Part shown: positions 15,343 through 21,377 of the stretch, piece by piece
Position numbering within the stretch: the stretch's first letter is position 1
Layout of the letters: each line of letters opens with the position of its first letter
Assembly (NCBI GenBank): GCA_964527995.1
Contig: CAZGRP010000066.1
Span: 1-21,377, forward strand
Direction of reading: 5' to 3'
Length of the DNA: 21,377 bases
Source: CAZGRP01 sp964527995
GTDB taxonomy: Bacteria > Zhuqueibacterota > Zhuqueibacteria > Oceanimicrobiales > CAZGRP01
Translations under genes and position numbers: made by a program
The notes under the pieces: model-generated
Told to the model about the DNA's origin: nothing
What the model saw: the letters and a program-made list of their open reading frames with translations, nothing else
The model's database searches: none

Positions 15343-16424
15343 GAGCTTTTTCGGGAGGGCTCTGTGTGCTCCGCTCCTGCCGGCTGCACAGCCCTTCCCG
15401 AGTCCGCCGTCCCGGCATCTGCCACAGGATCAAAATCGATGACCAGGCAGTACAGCGGCGGCTCTCCGTCCTGCGGCACCGGGAATTTCACGGCGTCCTT
15501 CTCTGTGGTCAACAAGACCTCGGCCTGTGAGGCCTCGGCGCGCCCATAGATTCGCCGGACGCGCCCGGTGGAATAAACCACGTGGTCACGGAAGATCTGC
15601 TTGCCAGCCACGCGCACCCCAAGCTGGACCACCGTTTTGAAAAAAAGCTGCGGCTCGGCGATGCCGGCGAAGCAGAAGGCCCTTTTCCCTTGCAGCGCCG
15701 CCAGGGGGAGCTCGTGCCCCTGCGGAAACATTCGAAACGCTACGGGCCGGTGTCGCGCCAGCCGGATGCGGGCCTGGGTAACCTTGCCGACCTCGGAGAC
15801 CAACCCGGTGGCCACGTTCGGATCCGAGACCTTGGTGATCCACACATGTGTTGCTCGCGCCAGACTGGATTTCGGCTCTCTGAGGGGCCCGGCCGGCAAC
15901 AATCGGTTGTTTCCGAACCCGGTCTGTGTAGAGATCAAAACGTGGTCTTCGTCTCGGGCCATTCTCCGATGCTGGAAACCGTCATCCAGAACGACCACCT
16001 CAGCCCCGAATCGCCGTACGGCAATCCGGGCTGCGCGTCCTCTATCTTTATCGACCAGGACGGGCACACCGTTGAGCCGGCGAGCCAGGAGGAATGGTTC
16101 ATCACCTGCTTCGCGCGCGGAGACGAGAACACGGTGGCCATCGGAGACCAGACAAAAGCCACGGCTGTGGCGGCGGTAACCACGGCTGATCACCACAACC
16201 GCCTTGCCCTCGGCGCGAAGTCGTCGAGCCAGGTAGATCACGGCCGGCGTCTTGCCAGCACCTCCTATCGTGAGATTGCCCACGCTGATGACATGACATG
16301 GCGGCCGCTCCGCAGGCAAGACACCCCGGTCGAACAACCAGTTGCGCGCGCGGATGACCGCCTCGTAGACCAGCGAGAGAGGCCACAACGCCGCGGACAC
16401 GAAGGGGAAGATTCTCATGGGCAT
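15339..16424 (-). CDS. lpxK: Tetraacyldisaccharide 4'-kinase
   Basis: LpxK phosphorylates the 4' position of the lipid A disaccharide using ATP at the inner membrane. From the ATG at 16424 the protein has 361 residues, slightly longer than the usual 320-350. An N-terminal hydrophobic segment (FPFVSAALWPLSLVYEAV) precedes the P-loop VGNLTIGGAGKTP (48-60), which is diagnostic. VVVLDDGFQHRR and LLTTEKDAVKFP are further family blocks. The ATG at 16418 is an equal choice; neither has a visible ribosome site. The frame is open up to a TTG at 16487, but that would overlap the acyltransferase gene and lacks a ribosome site. It closes the lipid A operon. Confidence 0.95.
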   Translation of the reverse strand: MPMRIFPFVSAALWPLSLVYEAVIRARNWLFDRGVLPAERPPCHVISVGNLTIGGAGKTPAVIYLARRLRAEGKAVVVISRGYRRHSRGFCLVSDGHRVLVSAREAGDEPFLLARRLNGVPVLVDKDRGRAARIAVRRFGAEVVVLDDGFQHRRMARDEDHVLISTQTGFGNNRLLPAGPLREPKSSLARATHVWITKVSDPNVATGLVSEVGKVTQARIRLARHRPVAFRMFPQGHELPLAALQGKRAFCFAGIAEPQLFFKTVVQLGVRVAGKQIFRDHVVYSTGRVRRIYGRAEASQAEVLLTTEKDAVKFPVPQDGEPPLYCLVIDFDPVADAGTADSGRAVQPAGAEHTEPSRKSS

Positions 16425-16450
16425 GGAGAACGCAAGAGGATGGCAGGCGG

Positions 16451-17161
16451 CTACGATCGCCGGGCTGCGGGCGAACGGGAATCCCAATCGAGCCGGTCGT
16501 GATGAAAATAGCTGTCCGCCTGCTCTTCCATACGGATCATGTGCTCTTCGATGAAGGCTCGGAGCGTTTCAAACTGTTCTTTGTCCAGGCGCTGGGGCAC
16601 GGCAATGGGCCGGCCGTACATTGCGATCGTCCTCGAGAACGGGCGCCAGAGCATGAAGCGGTCCCAGCTCTTGAAGCGAATGGCTCGGTCGGCGCTAAAG
16701 GAGAAGGGCAGCAGGTAAGCCCCTGTTCGCTGCGCAATCCGCAGGGCTCCGGGCTTGAAATAGTGCCGCGGCCCGCGCGGCCCGTCGGGCATGATGGCGC
16801 CGCTGGCTCCCCGGTTCAAGGCCTGCACCATGGCGTGAAACGCCTGCCTGCCGCCGTGACTGCTGGAACCACGGACCGTCTGGTAGCCGAGCTTGTGCAG
16901 CGTCCGGGCGATCATCTCGCCATCGCGGTGCTGACTGACCATGGCGTAGAGGCCGTCTTTGCGGTGCAGGTACATCGGCAGAAAAATCCGCCCGTGCCAG
17001 ATACAGAGCAGAAAAGGCTGCCCTTGGGCCCGGAGCGCTGCCAGATGATTTCCTCCGACGATCTCGGTCCGCGTCAGTCGACCCCAGAGGAGGACCAGGA
17101 CCCAACCGAAGTGGGATGCCAGCCAGAAAAGAAGTTGCTGCTTCTTCGATCTCGCCGCCAT
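16451..17161 (-). CDS. DUF374-family lysophospholipid acyltransferase-like protein
   Basis: A 236-residue protein of the DUF374 group within the lysophospholipid acyltransferase superfamily. A short N-terminal hydrophobic segment (LLFWLASHFGWVLVLLWG) is followed by CIWHGRIFLPMYL, the His of the acyltransferase site, then VSQHRDGEMIARTLHKLGY and RGSSSHGGRQAF, and IMPDGPRGPRHYFKPGAL, the DGPRGP block that marks this family. Genes of this type often sit with lpxB, lpxK or waaA. Some are thought to act on lipid A, but no reaction can be claimed here. The ATG directly follows the lpxB stop codon, with GGAGAG inside the end of lpxB, so translation is coupled. Confidence 0.9.
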   Translation of the reverse strand: MAARSKKQQLLFWLASHFGWVLVLLWGRLTRTEIVGGNHLAALRAQGQPFLLCIWHGRIFLPMYLHRKDGLYAMVSQHRDGEMIARTLHKLGYQTVRGSSSHGGRQAFHAMVQALNRGASGAIMPDGPRGPRHYFKPGALRIAQRTGAYLLPFSFSADRAIRFKSWDRFMLWRPFSRTIAMYGRPIAVPQRLDKEQFETLRAFIEEHMIRMEEQADSYFHHDRLDWDSRSPAARRS

Positions 17162-18340
17162 TCAACTCTCCACGGTGGCCGGATCCGCAGCCGGAACGGC
17201 GCCCGGCAACAGCAGTTGGGCGGCCAGTTCTGCGGCGCGCTGCGAAGCTCCAGGAGCGCCGAGCCGGGATCGAACCCGGTCGAGTTCATGCTTCATTCGA
17301 CGGCGTTCATCCTCGTCCGTCATCAGCCCAAGGAGCACGGGTGCGAGCGTTTCGGCGCGAAAGGCGTGCTGTATGAATTCCGGCACGATCCGGCGGCCAG
17401 CGACGACGTTCACCAGGCCGATATCGGCGATACGTATCAGCCGTTTGCCGATCTGATAGGAAAGGGGCGACACTTTGTAGACGACGACGAAGGGCGTGCC
17501 CAGACAGGCGGCCTCCAGGGTGGCCGTGCCCGAGGCAACGACAAGGGCATCGCAATAGCGCATCACCTCGTAGGTGCGGCCGGAAAGCACGGCAACGCGC
17601 TCTGACGGGCCGGCCGGCGAGTAGATCTTGCCTGGAACGCCTGGCGCAGCGGCGACAACAGCTCGCAACTCGGGCAGCTTCTGCTCCATCAGCTTCCAGG
17701 TTTGCACCATTTCGGGGAGAAGGCGCGACACTTCCTGGACGCGACTGCCCGGCAGCAGACCAAGCAGGGGCGTGCCGTCGTCGGCGCCGATTTCGTCGAG
17801 GAACTCCTGGCGCGAACGGTTCACCCGCAGATCTTCGAGCAACGGATGACCGACAAAGTGTGCGTCGAGGCCAGCGGAGCGGAACAACTTCTCTTCAAAA
17901 TCAAACACCACAGCCAGGCGGTCAATCCATCGGGCCATACGGCGGGCCCGCTTCGCGCCCCAGGCCCAGACCTGCGGCGCGATGTAATAGAAAATCTTGA
18001 CCCCGTATCGGCGCGCTCGCTTCGCCAGCCGCAGATTGAAACCCGGATAGTCGACCAGGATCAGGAGGTGAGGCGGCTCTTCGGCGACCCGGCGGAGAAG
18101 ATCGCGCATCATCCGGCGGATGAATGGCAGGTGTCGCACCACCTCGGTGAAACCGAGGATTGCGGTCTGGTCGGTGTGATAGAGCAGATCGACCCCGGCT
18201 GCGCGCATGAGGTCGCCGCCGATGCCGAAGATCGTGGCGCCCGGCAGCCTGGCCTGCAGGGCCCGGACCAGTGAAGCCGCGTGGCGGTCGCCGGAAGCTT
18301 CCCCGGCTACGATCATGATTCTGGCAGTGTGTTCGGTCAT
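17162..18340 (-). CDS. lpxB: Lipid-A-disaccharide synthase
   Basis: LpxB (GT19) joins UDP-2,3-diacylglucosamine and 2,3-diacylglucosamine-1-phosphate to make the lipid A disaccharide at the inner membrane. The 392-residue protein shows IMIVAGEASGDRHAASLV (8-25), FGIGGDLMRAAGVD, the ILVDYPGFNLRLAK block, YYIAPQVWAWGAKRARRMA, FVGHPLLED, LLGLLPGSRVQEV and VASGTATLEAACLGTPFVVVYKVS, all family hallmarks. The ATG at 18340 overlaps the upstream stop codon as ATGA; a GTG at 18352 would add four residues and is less likely. It is translationally coupled to the methyltransferase-like gene, which is unusual company for lpxB. Confidence 0.97.
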   Translation of the reverse strand: MTEHTARIMIVAGEASGDRHAASLVRALQARLPGATIFGIGGDLMRAAGVDLLYHTDQTAILGFTEVVRHLPFIRRMMRDLLRRVAEEPPHLLILVDYPGFNLRLAKRARRYGVKIFYYIAPQVWAWGAKRARRMARWIDRLAVVFDFEEKLFRSAGLDAHFVGHPLLEDLRVNRSRQEFLDEIGADDGTPLLGLLPGSRVQEVSRLLPEMVQTWKLMEQKLPELRAVVAAAPGVPGKIYSPAGPSERVAVLSGRTYEVMRYCDALVVASGTATLEAACLGTPFVVVYKVSPLSYQIGKRLIRIADIGLVNVVAGRRIVPEFIQHAFRAETLAPVLLGLMTDEDERRRMKHELDRVRSRLGAPGASQRAAELAAQLLLPGAVPAADPATVES

Positions 18341-19002
18341 CGCAAATGCCACCGGATCAGCACAGCGGCGGTGAACAGCACCAGGCTGAGCAGGGTGCTG
18401 CGCTCGCTGCGAAGCGCCGCCCTGTAGTTGTGGGGAGCGGTGCCTCGGCGCTCGTAGGGCGTGATTCGGGGCAGAATCCGCGGCACGTGCTGAAGATAAT
18501 GTTCATAGGCCGATCCGAACCTTTGTCGCAGATGCTGTTCCTCGAGCGAGATGATCAAGGAATACTGCACGCTGAACAGGCCGACAACGATCAACAACAG
18601 CCAGGGCATCCAGGCCCAGGCCAGAATGGACAGGCCGAGCGTGATGATGAAGTTGCCGAGGTAGAGAGGGTTGCGAACGAAGGCGAAGGGGCCGTTGGTG
18701 ATGAGGATATCGCCGCCGACACCGCTGGTGGTGCGGGTGGCGCCTCCGGCTACGCTGACGCCCCAGAACCGGATCGCCTCTCCGAGCACGGCGATCACGC
18801 TCCCGGCGGCGAAACTGCCCCAGTTCGGGTGGGCCAGGATGAGGACGGCAACGACGAGCGGGATCGGCGTGTAGCCGCGAAGGTTGAAGAGCCTCTCGCG
18901 GAAATCCGTGGTTCGCGGAGGGCTTGCTTGCCTGTCGTGGCGCCACTCCGGTTCGGTCTCCGGCGCCGCCTTGCTGAGTCGCTGGCTGGAGATCGTGCTC
19001 AT
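18337..19002 (-). CDS. Isoprenylcysteine/phospholipid methyltransferase-like membrane protein
   Basis: A 221-residue membrane protein of the ICMT/PEMT-type methyltransferase superfamily. After a charged cytoplasmic N-terminus (1-42) come hydrophobic segments at about 47-62, 64-80 and 112-146, and one at the C-terminus (about 203-217). The SAM-binding signature is seen as NGPFAFVRNPLYLGNFI (about 103-119), and LEEQHLRQRFGSAYEHYLQHVPRILPR (second half) carries the Glu-Arg/Tyr block typical of this family. The bacterial substrate is unknown; phospholipids and small lipids are candidates. It is joined by ATGA overlaps to the oxidoreductase gene before it and to lpxB after it, so it is produced with lipid A enzymes. 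I would not call it a quinone or protein methyltransferase. Confidence 0.85.
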   Translation of the reverse strand: MSTISSQRLSKAAPETEPEWRHDRQASPPRTTDFRERLFNLRGYTPIPLVVAVLILAHPNWGSFAAGSVIAVLGEAIRFWGVSVAGGATRTTSGVGGDILITNGPFAFVRNPLYLGNFIITLGLSILAWAWMPWLLLIVVGLFSVQYSLIISLEEQHLRQRFGSAYEHYLQHVPRILPRITPYERRGTAPHNYRAALRSERSTLLSLVLFTAAVLIRWHLR

Positions 19003-19994
19003 CCTTCTGCCGGTCGCTGCTGGCGAATCTTTTCGCTGATGGCCAGCGCCACCTCCAACGCCCGGCGGGCCTCTTCGCCGGAAACCGCAGGACGCGTTCC
19101 GCTGCGGACGGCATCGACAAAGCTTGCCAGTTCGAGCTCGAGCGGATTGCCCTGCGGCGGCTCCGGTCGCTCGTAGACGATCTGACGGTGCTTCTCCCCT
19201 TGATCGATCTTGCCGAGCACCACCGGCATGGCTTCCGGGGGTTGATCGCCGTCCACGAGTCGGAAGATCTCACTGAGCCCTTGCAGAAAGTCGATGGCGA
19301 TATAGGCGTTGCGTTCGAACAGCCGCATCTTGCGCATCTTCTTCTGGGAAATGCGGCTGGAGGTGACATTGGCTACACAGCCGTTCTCGAACTGAATGCG
19401 GGCGTTGGCGATATCGATCTGCGAGGAGACCACCGCGACGCCGTTGGCGTCAATCCGCTGGATGGCGCTCGGCACCAGATGAAGGATGAGATCGATGTCG
19501 TGTATCATGAGGTCCAGCACCACGGCCACGTCGGTGCCGCGTGGCTCAAAGGGGGCCAGGCGATGCGATTCGATGAACATCGGCTTCAAGGTCATGCCGT
19601 CGAGGGCGCGCAACGCCGGATTGAAGCGCTCGATGTGGCCGATCTGTAAAACCCGGCCGGCCGCCATGGCTTTCCGAATCAACTGATCCGCCTGGGATAA
19701 GGTTGCGGCGATCGGCTTCTCCAGGAACACATGGGCGCCTTGTTCGAGAGCCGCTGCGGCCACTTCATAGTGAGCCTGGGTCGGGACCACAACGCTCACT
19801 GCATCCGTCGCTGCCAGCAGAGATGGCAGGTCGGCGAATGCGGCCGTGGCACACTCTGTTGCGGTCCGGCGGGCTTTGTGCTGGTCGGTGTCGAAGACGC
19901 CTGCCAGCTCGGCCGTTTTCATATGGGCGAATATCTGGGCATGCCGTCTCCCCAGATGGCCCACCCCGATGACGCCGATTCTCAATCGGTCCAT
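18999..19994 (-). CDS. Gfo/Idh/MocA-family NAD(P)-dependent oxidoreductase (lipid A operon)
   Basis: A 331-residue sugar oxidoreductase. The Rossmann fold begins RIGVIGVGHLGRRHAQ with GxGxxG at 10-15; the EKP motif is in FLEKPIAATLSQAD; HIERFNPAL and LDLMIHDIDLILHL are typical of the C-terminal domain. Members of this family beside lpxA or lpxB include GnnA, which oxidises the 3-OH of UDP-GlcNAc for amide-linked lipid A; GnnA works with an aminotransferase (GnnB), which is not in this window. The start at 19994 is chosen for GGAGAGA just upstream; the ATG at 20021 would lie at the -10 box of the promoter described next. It heads the operon that contains lpxB and lpxK. Confidence 0.9.
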   Translation of the reverse strand: MDRLRIGVIGVGHLGRRHAQIFAHMKTAELAGVFDTDQHKARRTATECATAAFADLPSLLAATDAVSVVVPTQAHYEVAAAALEQGAHVFLEKPIAATLSQADQLIRKAMAAGRVLQIGHIERFNPALRALDGMTLKPMFIESHRLAPFEPRGTDVAVVLDLMIHDIDLILHLVPSAIQRIDANGVAVVSSQIDIANARIQFENGCVANVTSSRISQKKMRKMRLFERNAYIAIDFLQGLSEIFRLVDGDQPPEAMPVVLGKIDQGEKHRQIVYERPEPPQGNPLELELASFVDAVRSGTRPAVSGEEARRALEVALAISEKIRQQRPAEG

Positions 19995-20021
19995 GGCTTC
20001 TCTCCGCCTACGGGCGGGCAT

Positions 20022-20050
20022 AATTTACGATATCGCTCCGGCACAAGCAA
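20022..20050 (-). promoter_or_regulatory. Probable promoter of the lipid A operon
   Basis: On the minus strand TTGCTT (20050-20045) and TAAATT (20027-20022) are 17 bases apart; the boxes match consensus only moderately. Transcription would begin near 20015, leaving a short leader with GGAGAGA before the ATG at 19994. It is divergent from the lipoprotein promoter, with the two -35 boxes about 20 bases apart. Confidence 0.5.
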
Positions 20051-20069
20051 CCTTTTTCGCGCTCACACG

Positions 20070-20098
20070 TTGACTGCTTTTCAGGCTGTTGTTATATT
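20070..20098 (+). promoter_or_regulatory. Strong extended -10 sigma-70 promoter of the HEAT lipoprotein
   Basis: TTGACT (20070-20075), a 17-base spacer and TATATT (20093-20098) form a near-consensus promoter, with TGT just before the -10 box as an extended -10. The expected start is about 20104-20106, only two to four bases before the ATG at 20108, so the message would have almost no leader. Confidence 0.78.
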
Positions 20099-20107
20099 GG
20101 GGGCGTC

Positions 20108-21377
20108 ATGAGCAAACAATCTCTTTTGCGTGGCTGGGCAGTTGTTCTTCTGGCGCTGGTTGTTTCCGGGTGCGGCTCGCCGGATGAGACGTTCGAGCGG
20201 ATTCTTCGTCTCGAGGACGGCCGTGCCGCTGCCAGCGATTTCGCCGGTTTTGTTGCCAGCCGGCGCAAGGCCGTGCGCGCCCGGGCTGCCCAGGCCCTGG
20301 CGAAATTGCAGGACACGACCTCGTACAACCTGCAGGTCGACTTGCTATCGGACGACGACGCCGAGGTACGTGCCTGGGCGGCTTTCGGACTGGGCCAACT
20401 GGGTCTTGCCCGTGCCCAAGCGGTGCTCCTGGAAAGGCTCGGCATGGAGCCGGATTCGACCGTCAGGCTGGAACTGCTCGATGCACTCGGCAAGGTGGGA
20501 GCAGATAGCGCCCTGGCAGTTCTTCGCGGCCTGCTTCGAGACAGCGACGCGGTCGTTCGGGCTCAGGCGGCGCTGTCGATCGCCAGACTGGCCCTGCGCG
20601 GCAAGAAAGATTCCCTGGCCAGCACCGCCCTGATCGCTCGATTGCAGGACAAGAACGACGGGGTGCGCTGGCGTTCGGCCTATGCTCTCTGGCGAATCGG
20701 CTTTCCACCCGCCGGTCAGGAACTGCTGCGGGCGATTGGGGACGAGAACCCGCTTGTGCGCATGTTTGCTGTCCGTGGACTCGGCGCGCTGGCCGATTCG
20801 GCGGCGGTCGAACCTCTGGCACAGTTGCTTCGCAGCGACACGGATTGGCGGGTGCGGGTGGACGCTGCTCGCGCCCTCGGACGATTTCCGCTCAAGGACG
20901 TCCTGCCGCGCCTGACAGTGCGCGATGCCAACCTGAGTGTGCGTCTGGCCGCCATCGAGGCTCTCGGCCGCAGCGGCATGCGAGCACGGCGGAAGGGAGA
21001 GATGCCGCGCGGGTTGCGCCGGCAGTTTCGACGGAAGCTGCGGGAGATCCTGTCGCCGCAGGCGGAGATACACCCATGGCAGGAGGTGGCCGAAGCGCTG
21101 GTCGCTGCGGGACGCGGACTCGGAAAGGAGTTCTTGCCGCTGGCCGAACGTTATCTGTCCTATCCGCATCGTCGCGTTCGGGCGCGTCTCGCCGCTGCTC
21201 TGGGCGAGACCGGAGCTCCGGATGCCGCTCCCTTGCTGGTGCGCCTCTACGACGAAAACCAGGAGACGCTCATCCGGATTGCCGTTCTCGAAGCCTTCAC
21301 TCAGCTCGATCCGCCCGCCGCCACCCCGATTTATCTGCGGGCCTTGCAGGAGGGCGATGTTGTGCTCACGGCTCTGG
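20108..21377 (+). CDS. HEAT-repeat lipoprotein (3' end outside the window)
   Basis: The frame is open from the ATG to the window edge (423 codons, no stop). The first 21 residues are a lipoprotein signal peptide: MSKQSLLRG, a hydrophobic core, then the lipobox VSGC with Cys22 as the lipidated residue, so the protein should be tethered to a membrane outside the cytoplasm. The rest is a run of about 30-residue HEAT/PBS-lyase-type repeats, with recurring VRAxAAxALGxLG patterns (AEVRAWAAFGLGQLG, VVRAQAALSIARLA, WRVRVDAARALGRF, VRARLAAALGETG). Between repeats around residues 285-330 lies a basic, non-repeat insert. HEAT arrays bind partners; no catalytic domain is visible yet. In several lineages such arrays lead into a cyclophilin domain, which may lie beyond the edge, but that is a guess. 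Confidence 0.92.
   Translation, partial: MSKQSLLRGWAVVLLALVVSGCGSPDETFERILRLEDGRAAASDFAGFVASRRKAVRARAAQALAKLQDTTSYNLQVDLLSDDDAEVRAWAAFGLGQLGLARAQAVLLERLGMEPDSTVRLELLDALGKVGADSALAVLRGLLRDSDAVVRAQAALSIARLALRGKKDSLASTALIARLQDKNDGVRWRSAYALWRIGFPPAGQELLRAIGDENPLVRMFAVRGLGALADSAAVEPLAQLLRSDTDWRVRVDAARALGRFPLKDVLPRLTVRDANLSVRLAAIEALGRSGMRARRKGEMPRGLRRQFRRKLREILSPQAEIHPWQEVAEALVAAGRGLGKEFLPLAERYLSYPHRRVRARLAAALGETGAPDAAPLLVRLYDENQETLIRIAVLEAFTQLDPPAATPIYLRALQEGDVVLTAL

Noticed and set aside
16425..16487. TTG start for LpxK at 16487
   Set aside because: It has no ribosome site, would overlap the acyltransferase gene and adds residues not seen in LpxK.

Overview
The window is GC-rich bacterial DNA from a Gram-negative (lipid A-making) organism. 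It holds lpxB, lpxK, an LpxL-type acyltransferase, a DUF374 acyltransferase and two heptosyltransferase-type GT9 enzymes, plus many response-regulator genes. The mix of lipid A genes, REC-DUF4388 proteins, a sigma-54 activator and a HEAT-repeat lipoprotein fits a deep-branching Gram-negative phylum or a deltaproteobacterium-like lineage; I cannot name the taxon from sequence alone. Almost everything is on the minus strand, so the biological order runs from high to low coordinates. The exceptions are a HEAT-repeat lipoprotein at the right edge and a possible 51-residue membrane protein near 13.7 kb. No gap between genes exceeds about 220 bases. I saw no rRNA, tRNA, insertion sequence or CRISPR array.

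Layout, right to left. (1) 20.1-21.4 kb, plus strand: start of a HEAT-repeat lipoprotein that runs off the window, with a very good sigma-70 promoter almost touching its start codon. (2) 19.99-15.34 kb: a tight lipid A operon of Gfo/Idh oxidoreductase, isoprenylcysteine-methyltransferase-like membrane protein, LpxB, DUF374 acyltransferase and LpxK, the first three joined by ATGA overlaps. (3) 15.25-13.86 kb: an NtrC-type sigma-54 activator with its own promoter and a clear terminator. (4) 13.6-12.0 kb: an unfamiliar 385-residue protein with weak sigma-factor-like character, followed by a small HX3CX2C (anti-sigma-type) zinc protein. (5) 11.8-8.26 kb: a three-gene operon with a consensus promoter, encoding REC-DUF4388 fused to a degenerate Ras-like GTPase domain, a second REC-DUF4388 protein, and a stand-alone degenerate GTPase-like protein. 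(6) 8.13-5.52 kb: cystathionine beta-synthase and a cystathionine gamma-lyase/synthase (transsulfuration). (7) 5.4 kb to the left edge: a membrane-anchored gluzincin peptidase, LpxL-type acyltransferase, GT9, TsaC, low-molecular-weight phosphatase and a second GT9.

The two ends are therefore envelope (lipid A and core) biosynthesis, and the middle 7.5 kb is a dense regulatory block. The most interesting part is the operon in (5). Its proteins combine receiver domains with altered active sites (one has Glu in place of the phosphorylated Asp) and two GTPase-like domains whose nucleotide-binding motifs are damaged, which suggests a switch that works without normal phosphorylation or GTP turnover. 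The possible divergent sigma/zinc anti-sigma pair in (4) is the second candidate for something undescribed.
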